64,000 nucleotides of DNA from Methylomicrobium lacus LW14 (GTDB lineage: Bacteria; Pseudomonadota; Gammaproteobacteria; Methylococcales; Methylomonadaceae), in NCBI RefSeq assembly GCF_000527095.1, contig NZ_AZUN01000001.1:2397501-2461500 (forward strand), read 5' to 3'. The position numbers and the translations under genes are program-made. Numbering within the stretch: position 1 is the stretch's first letter; the number at the start of each line of letters is the position of its first letter. The notes under the pieces were generated by a model. It had not been told where the DNA came from, ran no database searches, and saw only the letters and a program-made list of their open reading frames with translations. Of the stretch, positions 48,001 to 54,662 are shown in pieces.

Positions 48001-50205
48001 GTCGCCTTCACCCGCATTGATCACGACCGTCTTGCCGTCTTGGGCAGAAATGTTGTCATCGCCGATGCCGCTGGTGATTTTGACGATGTTGCGGCCATCA
48101 GCCTGGATGGCGTTGTTGCCGTTACCGGCCTCGATGACGACGTCGCCCTGACTGATTACAGGATTCTGATAATCGGGTTGGTTAGGATCACTATCAGAAT
48201 AACCATTAGAAATGATTTCGTCGTCGGCTTGGGTGCCTTTGATCGTAACTTTGTAGTGGCCGTTCAGGGTGACATCCAGGCCGCCGGTATTGGCGCTGGC
48301 GTCGATCAGGGCGGGACGGCCCTGGTTAAAGCTACTGTTTAGATCTTCGTCAACACCGAAGACGCCGGTGCCTTTGACAAGCAAACGACTGACGGAACCA
48401 CCCGCGAAGAAATTGTGCATGTGGTTTTCAACACCTTGGGAATCGATGTTGAGCACAGCGGCGTTTTGCAGAATGTTGATATCTTGCTCGACATCGCCCA
48501 GCGCCAGTTCGACGTTCAGGGTGCCAGTTTGGCCTTGGCCGTATTGGATCGTCGTAGTGCCGCTCTGGAAGGCGCCTTCCAAACGTAGGGTCGCCGCGTT
48601 GCGGACGCCCACGATGTACAAGTCGCCGGATTCACTGTCATATCCCGGTAAATGATTGTTACCATCGATATGATTATTGAAAGGGTAATCGGTATCGTCA
48701 ATGCCCCCGTCAGTCACGACCAGTCGCTCGATGTCAGTAGCGCGGCTCAGATCAATCCAGCTATTGTCGCTGCCATCGCCGATCGGTGTCGGGAAATTCA
48801 AAGTGGTGTCGGTGAACTGGGTGTTGTCCAAATTACCGTCGGCAGTAGGATCGCCGTAGTATGTAGTATAGAAATTCGGCAAGTCATTAACGCGAACTTC
48901 CTGGATATTTTTCAGCGTCAGCGGTTGCGCGTAGGTGCCCTTGGCGTCAACTTCCAAGATATTGTAACCTGCGCCGCCGTCGATATAGGCCTGGTGCAGC
49001 AATTCAAGACGACCGGCAACGATCGTATCGTCGTCAGCGCTGGTCACGCCAGTTTCTATGGTGCCGCCATTGTTTTGGGTAGGGGTCAGAACGATCGGCG
49101 CAAGGACAGGTCCGGTGCCGGAAGTACCATCCACGGTTTTTTCGAAAAGACGTGAATTTCCTTCGGCATCGAACAGCAGGTTGTTCAGGAATTGGAAATA
49201 GGAGTCGCCCAGCGCCACTTCCGCGTTCAGGAAAGTGCCGTCCGCGAACGTGATGCGCAGGTTGGTGCTTTGGTCGATTTCTCCACCCTGAGAGGCACCG
49301 CCAGAGTTGTTGCTGGTCGGAGACAGAGGATTGCTCAGTGTCAGGCTGGTGACGTTCTGGAACGGATCTTGGCCGTCTGCATCGATCAGACCCAGTTCCT
49401 TCAGGTCCAGACCGGTGATCGTGGTCAGGAAGTTGACCAAATCGGCAACAGGAATACCATTCCCCTGCGGGTCGTAACCCCAATAGATGACCGTCGAATC
49501 AGGAATAGCCGGCGTACCCGGTTCCGCAATGACTTCGGTCAAGGTAAATAAATTTTCCGCAGGCAATTGCGGATCCGGTGGTACCGTCGTATCAACAAGT
49601 GTAGTAGGCGCACTGCTGCCGAGGACTACGCCGGCATCATTCGTCAGGGCGACATTAATTTGCTCGTTACCTTCGGTCAGTCCATCCGCTTTTGCAGCTA
49701 CGGTAAAGACTGCGGTTCCCGCCGCATTCAGTGTCACAGTGCCGGAAGCGTTATTCACATCGGCGACGTGATTGGCATCAACGTTCCAATTCAGGGTCAC
49801 GCCTGGTGTGCCCGTCACCGTAAAGGTGATCGCATCGACGCCTTCCGTGACAGTCGTTTTATCTTGCGTCAGCGTTGTCGGCGCATATTTTTGGGTTTCA
49901 GTGACAAGGTCGCTGGCCAGATGGGCGTAAAACGCCTTTTTTTCGGCAGTAGAAAACTTGCCGTTGCCATCGGTATCCACAACACCCACTCGTGGGTCAT
50001 GCGCTTTGATCAGCTTGCTTAATTGCGCTTTAACATACAGCTTTTTAAGGACATACGCGGCAATATAGTCGTCGCTTTTGCCTTTAGCATATAGAGTTGC
50101 AATAGAGCCAGTCAGCTTCGCTACCTGGCTAGTCGTCAAATTGACACCGCTTCCCTTAAGAGCTCCGATGATCACTTGAGCTTTTTGTGTAGAATTAATC
50201 GCCAT
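39043..50205 (-). CDS. giant 3720-residue beta-repeat/RTX-like exported protein, probable S-layer or surface protein
   Basis: ATG 50205 behind GGAGT. No N-terminal signal peptide, as expected for type I secretion. N-terminus: a helical domain (1-70), then a canonical EF-hand loop Asp77-x-Asp79-x-Asn81-Gly-x5-Glu88, then Ig/Calx-beta-like strands (105-205). A block of RTX-type nonapeptides lies near 680-800 (GSGNDTISA, GTGNDKLVV). Long beta-strand repeats follow, including 450-600-residue units with LTLTxEQ motifs near 970, 1440, 1925, 2540 and 3130. A further RTX-like GNGGADIFAFDL lies near 3375, with a ~350-residue C-terminus ending NNSFSALDIQA, where a secretion signal would be. It is acidic with very few Cys. 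SapC and a T1SS flank it. Confidence 0.88.
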   Translation of the reverse strand: MAINSTQKAQVIIGALKGSGVNLTTSQVAKLTGSIATLYAKGKSDDYIAAYVLKKLYVKAQLSKLIKAHDPRVGVVDTDGNGKFSTAEKKAFYAHLASDLVTETQKYAPTTLTQDKTTVTEGVDAITFTVTGTPGVTLNWNVDANHVADVNNASGTVTLNAAGTAVFTVAAKADGLTEGNEQINVALTNDAGVVLGSSAPTTLVDTTVPPDPQLPAENLFTLTEVIAEPGTPAIPDSTVIYWGYDPQGNGIPVADLVNFLTTITGLDLKELGLIDADGQDPFQNVTSLTLSNPLSPTSNNSGGASQGGEIDQSTNLRITFADGTFLNAEVALGDSYFQFLNNLLFDAEGNSRLFEKTVDGTSGTGPVLAPIVLTPTQNNGGTIETGVTSADDDTIVAGRLELLHQAYIDGGAGYNILEVDAKGTYAQPLTLKNIQEVRVNDLPNFYTTYYGDPTADGNLDNTQFTDTTLNFPTPIGDGSDNSWIDLSRATDIERLVVTDGGIDDTDYPFNNHIDGNNHLPGYDSESGDLYIVGVRNAATLRLEGAFQSGTTTIQYGQGQTGTLNVELALGDVEQDINILQNAAVLNIDSQGVENHMHNFFAGGSVSRLLVKGTGVFGVDEDLNSSFNQGRPALIDASANTGGLDVTLNGHYKVTIKGTQADDEIISNGYSDSDPNQPDYQNPVISQGDVVIEAGNGNNAIQADGRNIVKITSGIGDDNISAQDGKTVVINAGEGDNVINADGAKDLDRVVTITTGSGNDTISAVRAGTVTIDAGNGNNNITAAANEITITTGTGNDKLVVSGMDVFYLNGDNTDTDNNTHDLEGISEILTPGALLNINVGAGSNTIILGRDTDGSHGPAADYGVTALEGSSITGSNIALFVENTSDLTEAALSGITKVTLKQELTITDDQFKSIGASAFSVYHAVFGATEDLHIRVDSDANLTDLLNAQALSTNVRLNFELHNGATLTLTAEQLHKYVAVGGIDGADGLNGKIIVTGAGANFDPFDNGATQLVIDGGTISAGDLYGAEDVTIIRDGTFERPVVGGLGDFLTINSDTTPVVDADVITEAQTLKITGSHNIEFKHVVDLGGEVSASGKDIVTGQSVNDVLNPGTLETDGFTVDFHTLTGTVTGLTLDHFQDVKSIVGNNTGTRIDVKLNADVGAAGVNKGLNTQGVAQYVVTSIDVDQDGDITDGGNNVIVHLCDLTKDVQVIGLHGNAGNSVTFTAVPWGLVAPSILLEGDGYANWNGGLKVDGNPDTSDIGTVNVEYFTPGAPAVININNGGVELGVTSTGTERKFLVDGINLTNAASATINVTQGDAVITEISSDSGLKTLTVTATEDVTINGELPTSLTAINASGVVGHFTATIDQPADDFTFVGSQGGSNLTLQEVLDATADTHIDGGVGGVVLTIGGDYPGDDNVDLSAATLTHVTAVVLTDGADLSLTIEQANQIGAANFSVEEGATASLHLSGLNDQPFALANFADGITVSVVDVAALPTVTLDPATDLTGIGGLLVHEGTVLNLTAAQYQQLTDNGSIVASDENGDGNIDVTVNITDLTQADVDNGFDTSGITGGINLTLTLAENVAFPDDDGATVLTNLSGVEAINVGDNLTLTLPHVEDADGVDINGGANSTLAFTDTSAGAFQSIDASGFNVDTLKILNVLVDHLNVDLLFTGLPQAVTKVIYNGQGWVEGVNQTVVIEEGTTVPGFVVFNKPEADVEIQNFTLNLNGGTEIGGNLRLSSSVKEDASGNDLIQTHLKTVTINSTGTGANLLSGKTANIIDGAITSQGTGNQVSYISVDNNLLDVTINAEQGLIVQGGIVFESVTGDDSVTANDNDEAVALLTVNGTADVNVGALNTSDSDVDGLNVVNNGTGTLSAVLDSGVIDADDALSFTGTGDIDLTIEGNVDLSDDVLTAVDQIKIDGNGELTLTQAQFNALGVANLLPDSSPATTAHLNIVELGSAPFDASALADGIVVDSVTIATGNITLDPATNLTGVQQIIVPEGSTLTLTAAQFQQLQGSGSIVGVDATGAPSTEFTVHITSLTQADVNHDENGDGDYIDAGDSFVLTGIAADNVTVALGESTVTLGTYDEDGNLLAAADLNGADVILANNQTLRLVNSDQADGLDVSGGSNTTLVFLFDNTGLPIVGNVGTIDASGFNVSTLRALNTFVDGTDVENLLVNLPSAVTLVVYQDPAELGFVSATNRVVVIEPSVTVPGFLVFNDWQDDHEVRTLSLTLSGGVEIDGNLRLSTTDKDPGLVARYFDTLTIVSQGTAENIDSHETANVIDGDITGEATFGPSRENNLLNVNINATQDFIVTQDIVFTSIDPDKTDAKLTITGSADVTVHGLDASDDDFATPGADITTLTIANNGTGTFTATGGTPAIFGDIEELVLTGTGDMAFGTDEPGAEGVTSSTLSVIDASGLSGDLDLGEVNDVDSADFTFTSGTGVTKLTLTSDTLDSTGLDAAPGTADDTAGWTFDFSSAAAGSDFHLGAGLNLVDGSVLNINMGTNGTLYIDQSYDLSGLDLSILQNQPIVLADGAILTLTAEQANGLDIIAGPDTGAAGITAKVNIIDLGDTPVDLSGIATNIAGVVTLEDNDVTLAAATDLGDFTVQLDDISGDSGSLSGQTIRFTTVDQAARAVDVVDTGTVGDSSANVVWLFTSIPGPVDTSKYDLALGRLWLNDDLINNQGGLVENLFTTLPSTILRVDFADLTQLNVLLSSNAVDRTVEFVNFTSLGNLTFSDIGATPDEYIRNLTLDLGGQATIGNIVVDDVIGGSNINPASIDFNALTINSFRAVRTGDILASEGFVNDNDGSSETKATSDLSTAPGEQNDASLVGNENTLPNNINTVGEIKVGGANGIDLDLVNINTGAVTVIVDGSGQQGAAIATGKITYDSEVAGTVVNLNVTGANNVTIAAVNTGDAQIVGIDTNTAGFTATLNAPGASPAYDVDNTEGLVFRNGGAAAGTINLGSATNAGVAGNQLSHIDASAFGGTLNLGIVAEIDSTDDLAQDFNGDGDTLDAYEGANVAFSFVSGSGVNTLTLATANGSTPQLNAGQTWSFDYTGADPGSYLEITDDVIFQPTVDPLDPTTLKLINVPLVINGNVDLSKITLDITGGSISVPAGSSLTLTIDQVDYLHAQGVFVEGSGTTYVVGDGTDHDLTINADVLNTVGVDYSGVTLDTTLPAPQDADGRFAFKVWGAVDDTNVAAVQNIVGSDYGDDIDESLNSIVGATVTGGLGDDAINSLFNGGSTTFNVDAGTDTIQGMWTNGAGTIRDVLVVSAGATTNAFVYDSSNFVATAATTNAGTANISKDPGTVSNTTIDVSLAGGPNGYNLTGSDSATSAIDTLIGSAQADVINGGNLHQTNAAAADVLTGNGGADIFAFDLDLGTAADLVAATTTAGVDRELITITADATDNGNESLTVNYMINGVLDSVLVDLTNAFDITDASAIAVAVASALNAKANIGATASTNVVTVSGDAGGNLTINSVTNGGTTDTLSGVISNGTDDKQVTTLTINGTPNPGDFYSLVADYASPLTGESADYTALPGDTANNIAAGLEGNFTDGEVTATVVGNVITFTDNGGDNGGFALGTDATAAFAGSGASDNGALDYTTADVITDFLSGVDKIDFGLQAGSGGNYLEVAEVATYSAAKAAADVAFFTNGGSLQYYLTSATDLDGAGPETNGSGLLFFDANLDGQVDGVVLLTGVTNNSFSALDIQA
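47815..48170 (-). repeat. RTX nonapeptide block in the giant gene
   Basis: Successive GxGxNxI/GxGxDx units: GNGNNAIQA, GIGDDNISA, GEGDNVINA, GSGNDTISA, GNGNNNITA, GTGNDKLVV. They are calcium-binding beta-roll repeats typical of T1SS substrates. Confidence 0.8.
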
Positions 50206-51049
50206 GATTTACTCCGTTTAGTTACAAGATTTTGTTTTTGATACAACTTGAAAAGATGAGAAATGCCACGTCTAACATGACAAACGACTGAATTGGCTTT
50301 CACTTATTTCATGCGCCTTAAATAATCACTCATTTGCTTGCAGCATGAAGTATATGGTCATTCAAACAATTTTGTCTATTTTTTTGCTTAATTCGTCACC
50401 TGATCACCAGGCCTCGCTTACAGCCTTCTTTCCTATGCTGTTTAATTTAAAAACATTTTAGAGGAAATGACGAATTACTCTACACTCTATTATTATGAGT
50501 ATTTATGCGTAATTGCTTTATTAAATCCGCATTATCCGCGCTTAGACATTATCAAAGTGTTAGGATAATCTTAAATATTGCGCAAAATTACCGCTCATGC
50601 TTAATTTAGCCTTAAACTGTATTAGATTGATTGAAACCCTCTTTGCGCATCTCGCTTAGTCCGATTACCTATCAAACCTAATATTCTCATAAAATTGAGA
50701 TGCCGACCCACCAATACGCCATAACGGCATTATTAATATAAACTTAAAATATTCTTGCAATTTTATTAAGGCAAACTATCTGCCGACGTAATACTGCCAC
50801 TACAGTATATTTATCTCAGCTTAACAATTCCTGAAGAATGCGTTCTATTTCACAAAAATAAAAAACATCAGAAATAGGCGGCAAAGAATCCCCCCCCTCT
50901 CGCGACGGATTCGACAGACTGGAAAGCTTATGACGAGGGAGAAAGACGAGAAATTCTTAGCCCGTTACCAGCAAGCGCTGGCGCAACGGAATGAGGTGAA
51001 CATGTCGAAAGCAAGCCCCCCCCACGAACGGCCTACCCGTTATTCATCC
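50206..51049. other. long intergenic region upstream of the giant gene
   Basis: About 650 bp (50206-50880) is AT-rich with no coding sign and probably holds the giant-gene promoter and a long leader. A C8 run is at 50890-50897. A 48-codon open frame (50930-51076), starting MTREKDEKFLARYQQALA, runs into the MITE and may be a truncated gene; it is unrecognised. Confidence 0.5.
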
Positions 51050-51059
51050 ACGTGCAGCC
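51050..51059. repeat. 10-bp direct repeat acgtgcagcc, left copy
   Basis: Repeated exactly at 51172-51181, flanking the MITE as a target-site duplication. Confidence 0.85.
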
Positions 51060-51171
51060 CACTGCCATTAAGTTAAGGTTTTCCTCGCATAACTTATCGT
51101 TGGCTGAGCGGAGCCGAAGCCAACAAATCGCTTCGACTTCGCTCAGCGAACGGCTTAACTTAATGGTAGTG
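51060..51171. mobile_element. 112-bp MITE-like element with target duplication
   Basis: Terminal inverted repeats cactgccattaagttaag (left) and, inverted, cactaccattaagttaag (right), 17 of 18 identical. No coding capacity. Bounded by a 10-bp exact duplication, a size typical of IS4-type elements. The centre has a hairpin (ctgagcggagccgaagc / cttcgctcagcg). Confidence 0.8.
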
Positions 51172-51263
51172 ACGTGCAGCCGGGATCGATATTGGTTCCC
51201 GATTTCACGTCGTTGCGGTCCCACCCAGTCTAAGCAATGAGCCCGTACAAACTTTTCAGGCGT

Positions 51264-51600
51264 TTACTGTTGATATTCAGCGCACGGCGGATTGGTTGGC
51301 TGACTATTGGTATTGAGACAGCCGCCATGGAATCCACGGGGGTTTACTGGGTGCCTGCCTTTGAGATTCTCGAAAGCGCGGGTATCGATGTCATCGTCGC
51401 CAATGCCCGCGAGCCCCGCTCTGTGCCTGCGCGTAAGAGCGACATTAACGATGCACATGGCGGCAACACTTGCATGCCTGCGGGGGTGTTGTTGCGAGCC
51501 AGCTTTCGTCCTGGCCTCGACATTGCTGAATGCGGAGAAATCAATGCCGGAGCAACCGCCACCCAAAACCCGAAATCGCACTTAACAGGCAGGCTCCGTC
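51264..51600 (+). pseudogene. IS110-family transposase remnant
   Basis: The reading METAAMESTGVYWVPAFEILE-like stretch (IETAAMESTGVYWVPAFEI) with DVIVANAREPRSVPARKSDINDA is the DEDD core of an IS110 transposase. LLRASFRPGLDIA continues out of family alignment, with the join GGNTCMPAGV showing a frameshift. N-terminus and the C-terminal Ser domain are missing. It is dead sequence between two MITE-like elements. Confidence 0.8.
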
Positions 51601-51762
51601 AACTTTGGCGTACGGACGGCACTCTAGTCTGCTCACTCAAGAAACTCAAATAATCGACTCACCGCTCATCTACGGCTGACATCGGTAACTGTTGGTAAAC
51701 CGGGCATGCCAGAAAGCTATCCAGCGAGTCAACCGGCAGCCATCGGCGGCAGGGCTTCACCC

Positions 51763-51898
51763 CCACTGTCATTAAGTTAAGCCGTTCGTGCTGGGCCTGT
51801 CGAAGCATGAACGGCTTAACTTATGCGGCTCGGATTTCTCCGTTCACCCTTCGACGAGCTCAGGGCGAACGGAGAAATCCTTAACTTAATGGCAGTGG
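51763..51898. mobile_element. second MITE-like element
   Basis: Termini ccactgtcattaagttaag and (inverted) ccactgccattaagttaag, the same ends as the first MITE. Flanks gggcttcaccc and gggcttcgccc match at 10 of 11. The interior holds the well-known dispersed repeat ttcgacgagctcagggcgaac, so it is a composite of two repeat types. Confidence 0.7.
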
Positions 51899-51943
51899 GG
51901 GCTTCGCCCGGGTTGTGATTGTTATGACTTATGCGGCAAAAAC

Positions 51944-53314
51944 TTACTCAGGCGCCTCCCCTATTTCGAGCTTATGATTAGCCGGCGCTATATTTGTCCC
52001 CGCCGGCTCCAGCCAGCCATTGATCTCGTGCAAGTGGCTTTCGCTGAGAGAGCCGAGGGCCAGCAAAAAGCGGATATGATTTTTGATGTAGCTGTATTTG
52101 GCCTGCGCAAGGTCTCTTTTGGCGACAAACTCACCCTCTTGCGCCTTCAGGAGATCGCTTACCGTGACAACACCGTAGTAGAGACCTCGCTCCATCGATT
52201 CGCGCGATTTGACCGACGATTCGAGCGCTTTACGCCCCGCTTTGATGCGCCTGACGTCCGCATTGGTGCTGAGGAAGGCATCGCTGGTTTCCTTGACCAG
52301 ACCGCGCAAGGTGGCCTCATTATCGTATTGACTCAAGCGCAATTGGCTTTTCGCTTCAAACAACTGGTGTGTGGTCGTGCCGCCGGCGAACAACGGCACG
52401 TTGACATTGATCGCCGCAACCTGAGTTTGCACAGTCGAGTTCAAATTCTGGCTATTATAGCCAGTGTTGGTGTCGTAATAATTCAACTGCAGGTCAACAA
52501 CCGGCAGGTATTTGGATTTTTGTACGGCCACATTGTTTTCCGCCGCCTCTATCGCGACGCGCTTGGCCGACAAGGCGGGATTTTGGCCTTGCGCCATGTC
52601 TATCCATTGTTGCAATTCGCCTTCGAGTTCTTTGTACTCGATGTTTTCTTGCAGCCTTTGCAGGCTTGAAGGCGCAACCCCAGTCAATTCGCGCAGCCCT
52701 TGCTGGCTGGTTACCAACTGGCTTTCCGTCTTGATTTCGTCGGCAGCGACCTGATCCACACGCGCTTCCACGGCGTACACATCGGTTATTTTCAGCACTT
52801 GCTTGGCAAACTGTTTTTGTACCTGCACCAACTGTTGCTGAGTTGTTTCTTTTTCAGCTCGCGCCAATTCCAATTGATCCTCGGCTTCGAGCACGGTGAA
52901 ATAACGATCGACCACATTGTAAATCAATTCATTCTGGGCCTCGATCTCCTCGGCAGCATATTGATCTTCTACCTTGGACGCGCGCCGCCATTCCCAGAAT
53001 TTGGCAAAATCGACCAGGGTCTGGCTCAGCGAAACATAGTAGCGCGTTCCGTTATAGGAACTATTGGTAATACGCAAGCCGGAATCACTACTTTGGCTGT
53101 TTTTCGACCAGTTGGCGCTGGCATTGATTTGCGGCAGCATCTGCCCTAACGCCTGGCCTTTTTGTGCCGCGCCGACTTCCATTTTTGCTTCCGCCGACTT
53201 GAGCCGCGGATCGGCCTCCAGGGCTTGGCGATAAATGGTCAGCAGATCATCCGCCCACGACGTCTGGACGTGCAAGCCAAGCACTAACGCCAACAGCATG
53301 TAAAATTTATTCAT
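51944..53314 (-). CDS. TolC-family outer-membrane efflux protein of the T1SS
   Basis: 456 residues from ATG 53314; a longer reading is rejected because it overlaps the HlyD gene. Signal peptide ending TSWA, then two OEP repeats: LLTIYRQALEADPRLKSAEA at the start and long helices with VSLSQTLVDFAKF in the middle. It forms the outer-membrane channel for the exporter. It starts 7 nt after the HlyD stop. Confidence 0.92.
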   Translation of the reverse strand: MNKFYMLLALVLGLHVQTSWADDLLTIYRQALEADPRLKSAEAKMEVGAAQKGQALGQMLPQINASANWSKNSQSSDSGLRITNSSYNGTRYYVSLSQTLVDFAKFWEWRRASKVEDQYAAEEIEAQNELIYNVVDRYFTVLEAEDQLELARAEKETTQQQLVQVQKQFAKQVLKITDVYAVEARVDQVAADEIKTESQLVTSQQGLRELTGVAPSSLQRLQENIEYKELEGELQQWIDMAQGQNPALSAKRVAIEAAENNVAVQKSKYLPVVDLQLNYYDTNTGYNSQNLNSTVQTQVAAINVNVPLFAGGTTTHQLFEAKSQLRLSQYDNEATLRGLVKETSDAFLSTNADVRRIKAGRKALESSVKSRESMERGLYYGVVTVSDLLKAQEGEFVAKRDLAQAKYSYIKNHIRFLLALGSLSESHLHEINGWLEPAGTNIAPANHKLEIGEAPE

Positions 53315-53321
53315 GTACCGT

Positions 53322-54644
53322 CTAATCTTCGATAAGCGCACGCGCAAACGCATTGGTCGCGGGTTGAGCCAAATATTCAAACAAGGTCCTCTCGCCGGTA
53401 TTGATCAATACCTCCGCCGGCATGCCGGGCACCAATTGCAATTTGCCGAGATCCTTTCGGCTCTCAGGCGTCAGTTCCACACGGGCCTGATAATAAGGCA
53501 CGCCGGATTCATCATCGACAAAGCGGTCCGCCGACAATTGAATGACCGTTCCGTTCATTTTTGGCGTTATTGCCTGTTTGAATGCACTAAAACGCACCTC
53601 GGCCTGCAAGCCCACCGTGACACGATCGATATCGTTAGGCGACACCTGCGCTTCGATGATCAATTCGGCGTCTTTTGGCACGATGTCGAGTATCGCACCA
53701 CCGGGCGAAATGACGCCATTCTGGGTATGCACCGACAAACCCATCACCATGCCGCTGGCTGGCGCCTTGATGATGATTCGATCGAGCTTGTCCTGGGATG
53801 CGGCCAGCCGCTCATTGACATCGTTTAACTCGGCCTGCGTTTCGCTGAGTTTGCCGGCGACTTCCTCTTGAAATTTCTTTTCGACCTGCAGGATTTGCAA
53901 GCGCGTTTCGCTGATCAGCATCTGGTTGGTGGCGATTTCCGCATTGAGCTGGGCGATTTCGCCACTCTGCATGGCATGATTGCGCTCCATATCGCGCAAA
54001 CGCTGCTTGTCGGCGAAGCCTTCCGCCAATAACTCCTTTAAATCATGAATTTCTTCACCGTAGGAGTCGACCAATATTTTTTTGCTCTCGCCCTGGCTTT
54101 GCAAACCTTTTATTTTGCTGGAAATTTGGCTGATTCTTTCCTTGAGTACCGCCATTTCTCCGTCATGGGCTTTTTTTCTGGAGTGAAAAACATTGCTCTC
54201 GGCCTGTTTAGCCTCCGTAATTCTTTGGTCGCTTTCATCATTCAGCGCTTCCGGAAACTTGATCGCATTGAGCAGGTCTTTTTCGGCGCGCAAGCGCGCT
54301 ACCTGCGCCGACAAGACGATGAATTGACTGCGCGCGATTTCCATCTGGGCTTTTATTTGCGTATCGTCCAGAATCAACAAGGTATCGCCCTCCTTGACCA
54401 CATCACCGTCCTTGGCCAGGATTTTGGCGACAATGCCGCCATCGAGATGCTGCACGGTTTTTCGGTGCGATTTTACGACGACAACGCCTGACGCCAGCGC
54501 CGAACTGTCTAACGGCGCCAGAAATGCCCAGCCGCCAAAAATACCGAAGGTCAAAGTCACGATCACCGCGCCGATCAGGCGGACGGAGCGATCATTGGTC
54601 TGCAAGTCTTTAGGCGCTGTTATTGTTTGAGTGTTTTCGGTCAT
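53322..54644 (-). CDS. HlyD-family periplasmic adaptor (PrtE-type)
   Basis: 440 residues: one N-terminal membrane helix (about 25-45), lipoyl halves (VVVKSHRKTVQHLDGGIVAKILAKDGD), a long alpha-helical hairpin (about 95-280), and a beta-barrel end with FSAFKQAITPKMNGTV and VPGMPAEVLINTGERTLFEYL. It bridges the ABC protein and TolC. It is 18 nt downstream of the ABC gene. Confidence 0.94.
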   Translation of the reverse strand: MTENTQTITAPKDLQTNDRSVRLIGAVIVTLTFGIFGGWAFLAPLDSSALASGVVVVKSHRKTVQHLDGGIVAKILAKDGDVVKEGDTLLILDDTQIKAQMEIARSQFIVLSAQVARLRAEKDLLNAIKFPEALNDESDQRITEAKQAESNVFHSRKKAHDGEMAVLKERISQISSKIKGLQSQGESKKILVDSYGEEIHDLKELLAEGFADKQRLRDMERNHAMQSGEIAQLNAEIATNQMLISETRLQILQVEKKFQEEVAGKLSETQAELNDVNERLAASQDKLDRIIIKAPASGMVMGLSVHTQNGVISPGGAILDIVPKDAELIIEAQVSPNDIDRVTVGLQAEVRFSAFKQAITPKMNGTVIQLSADRFVDDESGVPYYQARVELTPESRKDLGKLQLVPGMPAEVLINTGERTLFEYLAQPATNAFARALIED

Positions 54645-54662
54645 ATTGAGCGTATCTGCGGC

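Noticed and set aside
39112..48342. Several long plus-strand open frames (up to 469 codons) inside the giant gene
   Set aside because: They lie antisense to a single continuous 3720-codon reading, have no ribosome sites or family motifs, and mirror its biased codon use.
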